Below are positions 17,639 through 26,469 of a stretch of DNA of 64,000 nt, one piece after another; the first letter of the stretch is position 1, and each line of letters opens with the position of its first letter. The notes under the pieces were generated by a model. That model was not told where the DNA came from, made no database searches, and saw nothing but the letters and a program-made list of their open reading frames with translations. Origin of the DNA: Paractinoplanes polyasparticus (GTDB taxonomy: Bacteria; Actinomycetota; Actinomycetes; Mycobacteriales; Micromonosporaceae); contig NZ_JAHWFK010000008.1 in NCBI RefSeq assembly GCF_019710575.1, positions 241,314-305,313 on the forward strand, read 5' to 3'. A program made the position numbers and the translations under genes.

Positions 17639-17718
17639 GCAACCAGCGTAACCGCGTCCGTTTTCGCGATAGCCTCGCTGGGGTCGGCCCTGACCGTCGG
17701 CGGAGACCCACAGACTCC

Positions 17719-17756
17719 GTAACATGACGGAAACAATAGGGATACGCCCGGGCAAC
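17719..17756 (+). promoter_or_regulatory. GlnR-type operator upstream of glnA
   Basis: Four half-sites with exact 6-nt spacing match the GlnR consensus GTNAC-N6-GAAAC in tandem: GTAAC (17719), GAAAC (17730), GATAC (17741) and GCAAC (17752). GlnR is the OmpR-type nitrogen regulator of actinomycetes and glnA is its best-known target, activated under nitrogen limitation. The site ends about 85 nt before the start codon. Confidence 0.85.
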
Positions 17757-17841
17757 TCCCGCCCCATAGCGTCGCGACCAGCCCAGCCATGCGGCGGAAG
17801 AACGCCGCCCCGGTATCGAAATCCTGTACCAGGAGGACGTG

Positions 17842-19266
17842 TTGTTCGCCAACCCCGAGGAATTGCTGCGATACCTCAAGGACGAGGACGTCAAGTTCGT
17901 CGACGTACGGTTCTGTGACCTGCCCGGTGTGATGCAGCACTTCAACATGCCGGTCGAGTCGTTCGACGACAGCGTGGTGACCGACGGCCTCGCCTTCGAC
18001 GGATCCTCGATCCGCGGGTTCCAGGCCATCCACGAGTCCGACATGATGCTGCTGCCGGACGTCACCACCGCCTTCGTCGACCCGTTCCGGATCCAGAAGA
18101 CGCTGGCGCTGAACTTCTTCATCCACGACCCGTTCACCCGCGAGGCCTACTCGCGTGACCCGCGGAACGTGGCCAAGAAGGCGGAGACCTACCTGGCCTC
18201 CAGCGGCATCGCCGACACCGCGTTCTTCGGCGCCGAGGCCGAGTTCTACATCTTCGACTCGATCCGCCACTCCACCAGTGCCAACGAGGCGTTCTACCAC
18301 ATCGACTCGATCGAGGGCGCCTGGAACTCCGGCAAGGACGAAGAGGGCGGCAACAAGGGTTACAAGACCGCCTACAAGGGCGGCTACTTCCCGGTCGCCC
18401 CGCTCGACCACTACAGCGACCTGCGCGACGCCATGGTCCGCCGTCTGATCGACGTCGGCTTCACCGTCGAGCGCTCGCACCACGAGGTCGGCACCGCCGG
18501 CCAGGCCGAGATCAACTACAAGTTCTCGACCCTGCTGCACGCCGGCGACCAGATGCAGATGTTCAAGTACATCATCAAGAACACCGCCTGGGAGCACGGC
18601 AAGACCGCCACCTTCATGCCGAAGCCGCTGTTCGGCGACAACGGCTCGGGCATGCACACCCACCAGAGCCTGTGGCTGAACGGCGAGCCGCTGTTCTACG
18701 ACGAGACCGGCTACGCCGGCCTGTCCGACACGGCCCGCTGGTACATCGGCGGCCTGCTGCACCACGCGCCCAGCCTGCTGGCCTTCACCAACCCGACGGT
18801 CAACTCGTACCGCCGCCTGGTTCCCGGCTACGAGGCCCCGGTCAACCTGGTCTACTCGCAGCGCAACCGCTCGGCCTGCACCCGCATCCCGGTGACGGGC
18901 AGCAACCCGAAGGCCAAGCGCGTCGAGTTCCGCGTGCCGGACCCGTCGAGCAACCCCTACCTGGCGTTCTCGGCCCAGATGATGGCCGGCCTCGACGGCA
19001 TCAAGAACAAGATCGAGCCCCCGGCCCCGATCGACAAGGACCTGTACGACCTGCCCCCGGAGGAGTGGGGCAGCGTCAAGCAGGTGCCCGGCTCTCTCGA
19101 CGCGGTCCTCAACAGCCTCGAGACGGACCACGAGTTCCTCACCGCCGGCGGCGTCTTCACCGACGACCTGATCAGCACCTGGATCGACTGGAAGCGCACC
19201 AACGAGATCGACCCGGTCCGCCTCCGCCCGACCCCGCACGAGTTCGAGATGTACTACAACGTCTGA
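17842..19266 (+). CDS. glnA: Type I glutamine synthetase GlnA1
   Basis: The enzyme makes glutamine from glutamate, ammonia and ATP as a dodecamer and is the main ammonium-assimilating enzyme. The 474-residue length is that of the adenylylated GSI-beta form. Visible motifs are 'FDGSSIRGF', '[10 protein letters not shown]', '[16 protein letters not shown]', '[17 protein letters not shown]' and the adenylylation site Tyr402 in '[10 protein letters not shown]'. A GTG at 17839 is in frame, but AGGAGG at 17831-17836 is only 2 nt from it and 5 nt from TTG 17842, and TTG gives the family's 'MF-N-E' start. Expression should be controlled by the GlnR operator and activity by GlnE, encoded at 43-46 kb. 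Confidence 0.98.
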   Translation: MFANPEELLRYLKDEDVKFVDVRFCDLPGVMQHFNMPVESFDDSVVTDGLAFDGSSIRGFQAIHESDMMLLPDVTTAFVDPFRIQKTLALNFFIHDPFTREAYSRDPRNVAKKAETYLASSGIADTAFFGAEAEFYIFDSIRHSTSANEAFYHIDSIEGAWNSGKDEEGGNKGYKTAYKGGYFPVAPLDHYSDLRDAMVRRLIDVGFTVERSHHEVGTAGQAEINYKFSTLLHAGDQMQMFKYIIKNTAWEHGKTATFMPKPLFGDNGSGMHTHQSLWLNGEPLFYDETGYAGLSDTARWYIGGLLHHAPSLLAFTNPTVNSYRRLVPGYEAPVNLVYSQRNRSACTRIPVTGSNPKAKRVEFRVPDPSSNPYLAFSAQMMAGLDGIKNKIEPPAPIDKDLYDLPPEEWGSVKQVPGSLDAVLNSLETDHEFLTAGGVFTDDLISTWIDWKRTNEIDPVRLRPTPHEFEMYYNV

Positions 19267-19280
19267 TCCCGCTCAGGGAA

Positions 19281-19325
19281 GAAACGGCGGTCACGATCGG
19301 CTTCGGCCGGGGTGGCCGCCGTTTC
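19281..19325 (+). terminator. Terminator hairpin after glnA
   Basis: GAAACGGCGGTCAC and GTGGCCGCCGTTTC form a 14-bp stem with one mismatch around a GC-rich loop. It begins 14 nt after the glnA stop and overlaps the last codons of the convergent MerR gene. Confidence 0.65.
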
Positions 19326-20067
19326 GCGTGCGGGGGCTCGTCGCGGACCCATGGACATCGATGAGCGGTGATATGAGCATGAGGTAGGCGTCCAGGGCGG
19401 CCGCGCCGGCCAGCATCGCGCGGCCGCGGGCCGCCAACCGCGCGTGCCAGTCGCTGAGCGCCGACTCCAGTGGCTCCACGCCGCCGGCCGTGCGCACCTG
19501 GGCGATGAGCGGGGCGATGCGTTCCAGCCGGTAGCCGCCTCGGCGGAGCTGGTGGACGAGTTGCGCGTCGCGGATGTCGGCCGGACCGTACACGCGATAC
19601 CCCGTCCGGCGGTCGCGCCGCGGGTGGATCAGGCCGGCCCGCTCCCATTTGCGGAGCGTGGCCGGCCGGACGCCAAGCAGCCCGGCCAGCCGGCCGACGA
19701 ACATGTCACCGCGTTCCACCGGCATGGGGGACAGGTCGCGAAGTGCGGCTTCGACGGCCCGCAGCGTACGGCGGTCGTCGAGCAGCTGGGCGTGGCTCTC
19801 GTCGATGCGCTGCAAAGCCTCGGCGGGCAGGTCCCGGTTGACTGCCTGCAAGATCAGCGAGGCCGTCCGGTGGCCGTGACCGGGGATCAGGGCGAGGAAC
19901 GCGCGGAGCGCCTGCGCGTGACGTGGCGTGTAAGTGCGATAGCCGTACGGCGTGCGGCCGGCCGCCGGAAGGATGCCGGCCTCCTCGTAGTTCCGGATCG
20001 CCTGAGTCGACAAACCATGCGCCCGCGCCAGATCGACCGGTCGCAGCGTTTGAGGGTTCCGAGCCAT
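19291..20067 (-). CDS. MerR-type transcriptional regulator with two MerR domains
   Basis: The 258-residue protein has a MerR winged-helix domain at 8-75 ('RPVDLARAHGLSTQAIRNYEEAG') and a second one at about 118-190 ('VGRLAGLLGVRPATLRKWERAGL', 'GYRVYGPADIRDAQLV'). The double-domain layout matches the actinobacterial TioE-like group. The ligand is unknown. It is divergent from the erythromycin esterase-like gene with 59 bp between them, so it may control that gene and itself. The 3' end overlaps the glnA terminator. Confidence 0.85.
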   Translation of the reverse strand: MARNPQTLRPVDLARAHGLSTQAIRNYEEAGILPAAGRTPYGYRTYTPRHAQALRAFLALIPGHGHRTASLILQAVNRDLPAEALQRIDESHAQLLDDRRTLRAVEAALRDLSPMPVERGDMFVGRLAGLLGVRPATLRKWERAGLIHPRRDRRTGYRVYGPADIRDAQLVHQLRRGGYRLERIAPLIAQVRTAGGVEPLESALSDWHARLAARGRAMLAGAAALDAYLMLISPLIDVHGSATSPRTRNGGHPGRSRS

Positions 20068-20126
20068 TCACCCTCGCCCAATGCGCCGAAGTTTCAATGG
20101 ACGGTTCAACGATACTGTTCAGAGGC

Positions 20127-21257
20127 ATGACTTTCGCTGTCGAAGATGTGATGCGCCTGTTCCCGGCCCGGCCCCGCCTGCTGGCTCTGGGCGAGCCCAC
20201 CCACGGCGACAACAACCTGCTCACGCTGCGCAACGTGCTGTGGAAGCATCTCGTCGAGTACGAGGGATACCGCACGATCGCCTTGGAGAGCGACTGCCTG
20301 CGGGCCCTCGCCGTCGACGACTACGTCACCACGGGCGCCGGCGACCTCGACGATGTGGTTCGGAACGGCTTCAGCCACGAGTGGGGCCATTTCCAGGGCA
20401 ACCACGATCTCGTACGGTGGATGCGCTCGCACAACGACGGCCGCCCACCCGGGGAGCAGGTCCGTTTCGCCGGTTTCGACGGCCCGTTGGAGATCACCGC
20501 CGCCGCCAGTCCGCGCCCGGTCCTGACCGCTCTGGCCGAGAGCACCGGCAGCCACGCGCCGGACATGGACCGCCTGCTGGGCGACGACGAACGCTGGACC
20601 AACCCGGCCGCCATGATGGATCCGTCGCAGTCGGTGGGCCGCTCCCCCGAGGCCAAGGAACTGCGTCTGTTCGCCGATGACCTGGCGGCCCGCCTGGCCA
20701 TGCAGCCGCACCAGGACGAACGCGCTCGCCTGTACGCCCGCACCGCCACCGGCCTGCTGCGCTACCACTACTGGATGGCCGACCCCTCCCCCGACCGCCT
20801 GGCCTGGTTGCTCGGCATCCGCGACTCGATGATGGCGGACAACCTGCGCGCCCTGGCCGACCGGGGTCCGACCTTCGCGTACGGGCACAACTCGCATCTG
20901 CAGCGCGGGAGAAGCAGCATGCGGATGGGCGGCCGGCCTCTTGAGTGGTGGGGCGCCGGGTCCTTGGTCGAGGCCGAACTGAGTACGGCCTACGCCTTCG
21001 TCGCCACCGCCGTCGGCACGATCCACGAGCACGGCGTGCCGGCCCCGCCCCCGGACACCGTCGAGGGCCACCTGTACGCGTTCGCGCAAGATCAGCTCGT
21101 GACAGAAGCCCGCGACCTGCCCGGGGCACGAAGGGAGTCCCCCTGGTACGGCTACGCGCCGCTCGACCCGGCCCGGCTCGCGGGCGTCGACGGAGTCGTG
21201 TTCGTCCGCGACGTCACACCCGTTGCCAGCGCGTCGGCTCGAACTAGCCCTCGGTAG
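20127..21257 (+). CDS. Erythromycin esterase family protein
   Basis: The 376-residue product belongs to the erythromycin esterase/EreA-like family: the N-terminal 'LALGEPTHGDNN' carries the His of the active site, followed by 'IALESDC' with its Glu, and 'FAYGHNSHLQRG' provides a second His. Some family members hydrolyse the lactone of macrolides; many do not, so resistance is not implied. ATG 20127 follows GATACT by 10 nt; the in-frame extension to 19923 lies over the MerR gene. It is divergent from the MerR regulator and overlaps the DHFR-like gene tail-to-tail by 14 nt. Confidence 0.85.
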   Translation: MTFAVEDVMRLFPARPRLLALGEPTHGDNNLLTLRNVLWKHLVEYEGYRTIALESDCLRALAVDDYVTTGAGDLDDVVRNGFSHEWGHFQGNHDLVRWMRSHNDGRPPGEQVRFAGFDGPLEITAAASPRPVLTALAESTGSHAPDMDRLLGDDERWTNPAAMMDPSQSVGRSPEAKELRLFADDLAARLAMQPHQDERARLYARTATGLLRYHYWMADPSPDRLAWLLGIRDSMMADNLRALADRGPTFAYGHNSHLQRGRSSMRMGGRPLEWWGAGSLVEAELSTAYAFVATAVGTIHEHGVPAPPPDTVEGHLYAFAQDQLVTEARDLPGARRESPWYGYAPLDPARLAGVDGVVFVRDVTPVASASARTSPR

Positions 21258-21855
21258 GAAGGGCCCGGTCGTCGGTCATCAGGTTCCCCCGGTACCGCAG
21301 CACCACCACTCCACTCGACCCGACCGGCGTGGCGTCCATAAAGGTCAGCCGGGCCGGGTCGAACGGGCCCGCTGTCAGCGGGATGCCGTCGCCGGCCAGC
21401 ACCGGGTTCAGCTTGATCACGTACTCGTCGATCTCGGAACGCACGGCGCCGGCGAAGGCGCCGCCGCCGCAGAGCCAGATGTCCCGGCCCGGGCGCTCCT
21501 TCAGCTTCCGCACATAGGGCAGGGCGTCCTCGGTCACCACGGTCACCGCCGGGTCGATCGCGGGGTCGAGGGTGCTCGAGAAGACGAACTGCTCAAGATG
21601 GGCGTACGGGCTGGTGATGCCGGCGTTCAGAGCCGGCTCGTACGTGCCGCGGCCCATCACGACGGTGTCGAAGACCTGGTTGGGCGCGGTGACCCCGAAG
21701 TGCTCGCGCAGCGCCGTCGGCAGTGTCTCGGGATAACGGGAGTTGATGTAGGCGTTCAGTTCTTCGTTGAGCGGGCCGAAGAACGCGAAGTCACCGTCCG
21801 GCGCGGCGATGAACCCGTCGACGGTGGAGGCCACGTAGTAGATGAGTTTTCGCAT
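21244..21855 (-). CDS. Dihydrofolate reductase family protein (RibD C-terminal type)
   Basis: The 203-residue protein has the RibD_C/DHFR fold: 'MRKLIYYVASTVDGFIA' start, 'DTVVMGRGTYE' strand and loop, 'DIWLCGGGAFAG' nucleotide-binding turn and a C-terminal 'VVLRYRG' strand. Members reduce unknown substrates with NADPH and should not be taken as folA. It is divergent from a TetR-type gene with a palindrome in the 45-bp gap, so it is a likely target of that regulator. Confidence 0.85.
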   Translation of the reverse strand: MRKLIYYVASTVDGFIAAPDGDFAFFGPLNEELNAYINSRYPETLPTALREHFGVTAPNQVFDTVVMGRGTYEPALNAGITSPYAHLEQFVFSSTLDPAIDPAVTVVTEDALPYVRKLKERPGRDIWLCGGGAFAGAVRSEIDEYVIKLNPVLAGDGIPLTAGPFDPARLTFMDATPVGSSGVVVLRYRGNLMTDDRALPTEG

Positions 21856-21863
21856 GCGGCCAA

Positions 21864-21894
21864 ACTACAACAGCTGTAGTGGTTGAGCTAGTCT
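21864..21894 (+). promoter_or_regulatory. Palindromic operator and -10 box between DHFR-like and tetR genes
   Basis: ACTACAACAGCTGTAGT (21864-21880) is a 17-bp near-perfect palindrome. TAGTCT at 21889-21894 is a -10 box 6 nt before the GTG at 21901. The palindrome covers the -35 region of the regulator gene and lies 9 bp from the other start, as expected for a TetR autoregulator. Confidence 0.6.
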
Positions 21895-21900
21895 CTCCTC

Positions 21901-22467
21901 GTGGTCAGAAATCCGGAACGCCGCCGCCTGCTGGCCGACGCGGGCCTGCGCGTGCTGGCCGAGTCGGGCGCCCGCGGTCTCACCCACCGCGCGGTCGACA
22001 CCGAGGCCGGCGTGCCCAGCGGCACGGCGTCCAACTATTTCCGCTCGCGCGACGCCCTGCTCGGCGCGCTCGGCGAACGCATCTTCGAACGATTCGCGCC
22101 CGACCCGGCTGTGGTCGAGCGGCTCGCCGGCCGCCCAGCCGGGCGCGAGCTGTTCATCGACTATCTGCGCTACATCCTGGAACGCACGACGGCCCACCCC
22201 GAGCTGACCCGGGCCCTCATCGAGCTGCGTCTGGAGGCCGCCCGCCGCCCCGGCCTGGCCGAGATCCTCGGCACGACCCTGCGCACCGGCTACCGCGAGG
22301 ACGTCGCCTTCCACGCGACCACCGGCCTGCCCGGCGGCCCGCTCGAGATCGCCCTGCTCCGCTACGCCCTGGACGGCCTGCTCCTCGACATGCTGACCAC
22401 CTCGATCGACGCCGGCGTGACCCCCGACGAAGCTCTGACCGCCTTCGTCGACCGCCTGGTCGGATAG
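21901..22467 (+). CDS. TetR/AcrR family transcriptional regulator
   Basis: The 188-residue protein has an N-terminal TetR helix-turn-helix: 'RRRLLADAGLRVLAESGARGLTHRAV' followed by 'GVPSGTASNYFRSRDALLGAL', with the family's 'YFxSxDxLL' signature. The C-terminal helical domain should bind an unknown ligand. The GTG start is leaderless-type (see 21864-21894). It is divergent from the DHFR-like gene, which is the most probable target. Confidence 0.9.
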   Translation: MVRNPERRRLLADAGLRVLAESGARGLTHRAVDTEAGVPSGTASNYFRSRDALLGALGERIFERFAPDPAVVERLAGRPAGRELFIDYLRYILERTTAHPELTRALIELRLEAARRPGLAEILGTTLRTGYREDVAFHATTGLPGGPLEIALLRYALDGLLLDMLTTSIDAGVTPDEALTAFVDRLVG

Positions 22468-22608
22468 CGTTCCGCGTCACCCAGCGACGTGCGACACAGT
22501 CGGGAACCCGCAGGTCAAGGGGCATGGAGCTAGCACACAGCTTTTTCGGCAGGGAATTCACAGCGGACGCATAGAGGCTGGCGGCATGACCTGGAAAGGG
22601 GCGGCGGC

Positions 22609-23298
22609 ATGACGCTCACCGGCCTGCCGCTCCTCGCGCTGACCGTCGCGGCGACCGTTGCCGCCGGCGCCGCCACCGTGTGGTCGTGGCCGCGCGGCGG
22701 CCGGCTGCGCCCGGTGAGCCGCACCGCGGGCGTGCTGCTGGTCGAGGTCCTCGTCGTGCTCACCGCCGGCCTGGCCGTCAACCGGCACGAGCAGTTCTAT
22801 CCGTCCTGGCAGGCGTTGCGCGGCGACACCGGTACGGTCGCGGTCGCCGACCACCTGCGGGCGGGCTCGCTCGACGCCCGTATGCACTCCAGCCGCTTCC
22901 CGTGGCGCCCGCCCGAGCTGACCGCGTGGCACCTGACCGGCCCGCCCACCGTGGCCCTCCCGCGCGACTACCGGGCCCGGCCCGACGTGACCTTCCCCGT
23001 GGTCCTGGTGCTCACCGCGCCGGGCGAGCATGCCCGGCACACGCCGGAGGCGGTGACCGTGACGCTGACACCCACCGCGACCACCACCGCCGCCGCGTTG
23101 CGCAGCCTGCCCACCGCGCTCGGCCACGATCTGCGGGTCGCGGCCGCGGGCTGGGACGTCGTGGGCGCCGGCCCCCTCCCCGCCGCCTTCGTGGCCGCCG
23201 AGCCGCCCGGGTTCGCGGTGCTCAACCAGCCGACCGGCGACCTGCCGCCCGCCCTCGCCGCCCCGCTGAGACTCCCGTCGAACGGCAGGCCGACATGA
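22609..23298 (+). CDS. Membrane protein, apparently a degenerate partner of the downstream esterase
   Basis: The 229-residue product has two N-terminal membrane helices (about 5-25 and 38-55) then an exported part. The layout and position match the first third of the downstream esterase (two helices, 'VNR' after the second helix, then a domain starting with short beta strands), but the nucleophile elbow and catalytic His are missing. It may be a truncated duplicate or an accessory subunit. ATG 22609 has GGAAAGGGG about 10 nt upstream. The stop overlaps the next start (ATGA), so the pair is translationally coupled. Confidence 0.6.
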   Translation: MTLTGLPLLALTVAATVAAGAATVWSWPRGGRLRPVSRTAGVLLVEVLVVLTAGLAVNRHEQFYPSWQALRGDTGTVAVADHLRAGSLDARMHSSRFPWRPPELTAWHLTGPPTVALPRDYRARPDVTFPVVLVLTAPGEHARHTPEAVTVTLTPTATTTAAALRSLPTALGHDLRVAAAGWDVVGAGPLPAAFVAAEPPGFAVLNQPTGDLPPALAAPLRLPSNGRPT

Positions 23299-24257
23299 GC
23301 ACCGTGCTGACACTCGCCGCCGTCCCGGCCACGGCCGCGCTGCTCGCTGCGGGATGGAACAGGGTGCGGACGATCGGTCGTTCCGCCCTCGTCGTGCTGG
23401 CCCTGTTGAGCGTCGTCGCTGCCGTGGCCGTGCAGGTCAACCGGCTGACCGAGGCCTATCCGACCGAGGCGGTCGCCGCGACGACGGCCGCCGGCAGCAG
23501 CGGCAGCGAGATGCTGAGCGTCACGGTCCGCGGGCCGGCCAGCGGCCTCTCGATGCCGATGTTCGTCTACCTGCCCGCCGCCTATCGCAGCGGCGGCGGC
23601 CATTTTCCGGTGATCGAGGCGCTGCACGGCTATCCCGGCACACCCCTGACGTGGTTGCGCAAGCTGAACGTGCAGTCCTCTCTGGACCGTGAGACAGCGG
23701 CCGGACGCATCGCCCCCACCGTCGTGCTGTTCCCCTATCAGACGCCCGAGCGCCTGCTCGACACCGAGTGCACCAACCTGCACGACGGCCCGCAGACCGA
23801 GACGTTCCTGACGGTCGACGTGCCCGCCTACGCCGCTACCCATTTCCGCGTACGCACCGATCGCGCCGCCTGGGGTCTCACCGGCTATTCGGCGGGCGCC
23901 TTCTGCGCGATCAACCTTTCGCTACGACACCCCCAGCAGTACGCGGCAGCTGCGAGCCTGTCCGGCTATGCCGAGCCGGGCATCAACGTCGGCGACGGCT
24001 CACAGAACACCACAAACAACCCAGCGTGGCGGCTACGCCACCTCCCCCAGCCGGCGATCGCGTTGTGGCTGGGCTGGGCGGCCGACGACAAGGAATCAGC
24101 CCACGACTCCCGCCGGCTGGCCGCCGAGATCCACCGCCCACTGGCCTCGACCACCGCAGTGGTGGCACACGGCGGCCACAGCAGCGCAGTCTGGCGCCAG
24201 ATGGAAGCCCCGGCCTTCGACTGGCTCTCCGCCCACCTGGCCCGCCCTCTGCCATGA
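23295..24257 (+). CDS. Membrane-anchored esterase (alpha/beta hydrolase)
   Basis: The 320-residue product has two N-terminal membrane helices (about 5-20 and 28-48) and an exported esterase domain of the antigen-85/esterase D-like type: 'VYLPAAYRSGG', 'IEALHGYPGT' oxyanion region, nucleophile elbow 'GYSAGAFC' (Ser about 201) and a final His in 'HGGHSS'. It should hydrolyse or transfer acyl groups outside the cell; the substrate is unknown. Translation is coupled to the preceding gene by an ATGA overlap. Confidence 0.82.
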   Translation: MSTVLTLAAVPATAALLAAGWNRVRTIGRSALVVLALLSVVAAVAVQVNRLTEAYPTEAVAATTAAGSSGSEMLSVTVRGPASGLSMPMFVYLPAAYRSGGGHFPVIEALHGYPGTPLTWLRKLNVQSSLDRETAAGRIAPTVVLFPYQTPERLLDTECTNLHDGPQTETFLTVDVPAYAATHFRVRTDRAAWGLTGYSAGAFCAINLSLRHPQQYAAAASLSGYAEPGINVGDGSQNTTNNPAWRLRHLPQPAIALWLGWAADDKESAHDSRRLAAEIHRPLASTTAVVAHGGHSSAVWRQMEAPAFDWLSAHLARPLP

Positions 24258-24300
24258 CCCCCGGCCCACACGCTCCCGCCTGCCCCCTGCCGGCGCCCAG

Positions 24301-24458
24301 CGGAACTCAGTTGTCGCAGGCTCTGCCGGCATTGGACAGCTGCCACTTCCCGACGGCCGGCGGAAAGCGGTTGTCGCAGATATGGACAGCGGACGCGTTC
24401 CGACGGCCGGCGAAAGACGGTTGTCGCAGGCATCGGAGCAGCGGCCACGTGCCGCCGG
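24301..24458. repeat. Degenerate 50-60-bp tandem repeat
   Basis: Three copies start at 24301, 24361 and 24411. Each begins CGGAA or CGAAA, has GTTGTCGCAG (or one base different) about 10 nt in, and ends near CGACGGCCGG or GCCGCCGG. It fills the gap between the esterase and the lipoprotein hydrolase genes. No gene is seen in it. Confidence 0.75.
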
Positions 24459-24492
24459 AAAACCGACACCACGGCGCCTGTCTGCGCCACTC

Positions 24493-25251
24493 ATGGGGCC
24501 TGCCGTGAACAGCTCCCACCGGCCGGCGACGCAGGAGCGGAACCCGATCGCCTACCTGCGGCGCCTGACCGCGCTGCTGGTGGTCCTGATGGTTAGCGGC
24601 TGCGCGAGCGCGCCGACCCGGCACACGTCGTCGCCGCCCAGCGTCGTCACCCTCGGGGACTCGGTTGCGGCGGGCGCGGCGTGCGGGTGCGATCCGTTTC
24701 CCGCGCTCTATGCCCGGGCCCAGCACGCCACGGACGTCGATCTGGCGCGCGGCGGCGCCACGGCGGCCGACGTGCGGGCCGGCCTCGGCGACATGCGGGA
24801 CGACCTGTCGTCGGCCGCCGAGGTGGTCATCATGATCGGCGCGAACGACATGGCCGATGTCTTCGGGCAGCCGTCGCGCTACGCCTCGGTCGCTGCCGGC
24901 GTCGAAAACGATGTGGCCGCCACGATTACCGCGATCCGGCAACTCCACCAGGTTCCGGTGATCGTGCTCGGCTACTGGAATGTGGTTCAGGATGGTCAGG
25001 TGGGCGCGGCCGCGTACGGCACCGACGGTGTCCGCGACGCGGCCCGAGCCACCAGCCTCGTCAACCAGGCGTTACAGGAAGCGGCCGCAAAAACGGGCGC
25101 CGACTATCTCTCCACCGCAGCGGCCTTCCACGGCGACGACGGCGGCCGCGACCCGACCGGCCTGCTGTCCCCGGACGGCGATCATCCCAACGCGGCCGGG
25201 CAGGCAGCGATCGCGGCACTCATCCCACCGCTACAAGGCTCACTGCCGTGA
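24493..25251 (+). CDS. SGNH/GDSL-family hydrolase lipoprotein
   Basis: The 252-residue protein has a signal peptide ending in a lipobox 'VSGC', so the mature protein should be lipid-anchored at the membrane outer face. The SGNH blocks are present: 'LGDSVAAG' with the nucleophile Ser, 'IGANDM' with Gly and Asn, and 'DGDHPNAAG' with the catalytic Asp and His. It should act as an esterase or deacetylase on an unknown substrate. ATG 24493 and GTG 24505 are both possible starts; the frame further upstream lies over the esterase gene. Confidence 0.85.
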   Translation: MGPAVNSSHRPATQERNPIAYLRRLTALLVVLMVSGCASAPTRHTSSPPSVVTLGDSVAAGAACGCDPFPALYARAQHATDVDLARGGATAADVRAGLGDMRDDLSSAAEVVIMIGANDMADVFGQPSRYASVAAGVENDVAATITAIRQLHQVPVIVLGYWNVVQDGQVGAAAYGTDGVRDAARATSLVNQALQEAAAKTGADYLSTAAAFHGDDGGRDPTGLLSPDGDHPNAAGQAAIAALIPPLQGSLP

Positions 25252-25376
25252 AGAACGCCGGCGTGAAGACCGCCGCCGCGAAGAACACGCCGGGCAGGCA
25301 GCGATCCAGGCCTCAACTCCGCCACACGAGTCAACGCCGGGAAGAGCGGCGCCGGGCTGGCTACCGTGGAGGGACC

Positions 25377-25712
25377 ATGGACAGCCACCGCACGGCGTTG
25401 GAGCGGCTCCGCGAGCAGGCCGAGGGCGAGATCGCGGCCCTCGACGCCGACCTGCACGCGCTCTTCGAGGCGTCCCGCGCCGACAACGCCGACGACGAGC
25501 ACGACCCCGAGGGCGCCACCATCGCGTACGAGCGGGCGCAGCTCACGGCCGTGCTCGCTGCGGCCCGGGCGCAGCTGGTGGCGGTCAACGAGGCACTCGC
25601 CCGCCTGGACGCCGGCGCCTACGGACACTGCGAGTCGTGCGGGCAAGCCATCGCGGGCGAGCGCCTCGAGATCCGGCCGTTCGCGACGACCTGCATCGCC
25701 TGCGCTTCGTAA
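25377..25712 (+). CDS. TraR/DksA-type zinc-finger protein
   Basis: The 111-residue product has a helical, acidic N-terminal part (coiled coil about 5-75, with 'DDEHDPEG' in the middle) and a C-terminal four-cysteine zinc finger ('CESCGQ' and 'CIAC'), the layout of DksA/TraR proteins. Those bind RNA polymerase through its secondary channel; actinobacterial members of this size have uncertain roles. ATG 25377 follows GGAGGG. Confidence 0.87.
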   Translation: MDSHRTALERLREQAEGEIAALDADLHALFEASRADNADDEHDPEGATIAYERAQLTAVLAAARAQLVAVNEALARLDAGAYGHCESCGQAIAGERLEIRPFATTCIACAS

Positions 25713-25752
25713 CGGCTTCCCAGCGGGCGCCGTACGGGTGTATGCCGGAGTC

Positions 25753-26463
25753 ATGTTTGTCTTCCGGCCTCCCGAGACGACCATCGAGCCGACCCCGCGC
25801 CGCATCCGGGTGCGCCTGGGCCCCACCGTCGTCGCCGACAGCGAGCGTGCCCTGCTGCTCGACGAGATCAGCGAGCACGGCTTCCCGACCTACTTCGTAC
25901 CGTACGAGGATGTGCGACCCGATGTGCTCGACAACCGGGCCGACGGGCGGTGGTCCGTGGTCGCCGGCGGCCGGCGAGCCGACGACGCGGCCTGGTCGGA
26001 CGACCGGTTCGAGCAGCTCAAGGGCCATGTCACGTTCTCCTGGGAAACCCTCGACTGGTACGAGGAGGACGAGCAGGTCTTCGTCCACGCCCGCTCGCCC
26101 CGGCACCGCGTCGACACGGTGCACAGCTCACGCCGCGTCCAGGTGCTGATCGACGGCGAGGAGGTGGCCAACAGCACCCGGCCGGTGCTGCTCTTCGAGA
26201 CGCACCTGCCGACGCGCTACTACCTGCCGTTCGCCGACGTGCGCACCGACCTGCTGACCGCCAGCGAGACGGTGTCGCGGTGCCCGTACAAGGGCGTGGC
26301 CCGCTACTGGTCGCACCCGCTGCTGGCCGACGCGGCGTGGAGCTACCCCGACCCGATCGGCGAGATCCCGAAGATCCGTGACCTGCTCTGCTTCTACAAC
26401 GAGCGGGTCGACATCGTCCTCGACGGCGAGCCCCAGGCCCGGCCGGTGACGCCGTTCTCGTGA
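25753..26463 (+). CDS. DUF427 domain protein, two tandem domains
   Basis: The 236-residue protein consists of two DUF427 modules: about 15-115 ('RVRLGPTVVADSERALLL' to 'VTFSWETLDWYEED') and about 125-232 ('VQVLIDGEEVANSTRPVLLFET' to 'CPYKGVARYWS' and 'FYNERVDIVLDG'). DUF427 forms a small beta-rich fold of unknown activity, common in actinobacteria. ATG 25753 starts 40 nt after the zinc-finger gene. Confidence 0.88.
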   Translation: MFVFRPPETTIEPTPRRIRVRLGPTVVADSERALLLDEISEHGFPTYFVPYEDVRPDVLDNRADGRWSVVAGGRRADDAAWSDDRFEQLKGHVTFSWETLDWYEEDEQVFVHARSPRHRVDTVHSSRRVQVLIDGEEVANSTRPVLLFETHLPTRYYLPFADVRTDLLTASETVSRCPYKGVARYWSHPLLADAAWSYPDPIGEIPKIRDLLCFYNERVDIVLDGEPQARPVTPFS

Positions 26464-26469
26464 GCGCGG

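Noticed and set aside
17839..17841. GTG as start of glnA
   Set aside because: It is only 2 nt from AGGAGG; TTG 17842 has the right distance and the conserved family N-terminus.
20127..21257. Reading the erythromycin esterase-like gene as macrolide resistance
   Set aside because: Most members of the family have not been shown to act on macrolides and no other resistance gene is near.
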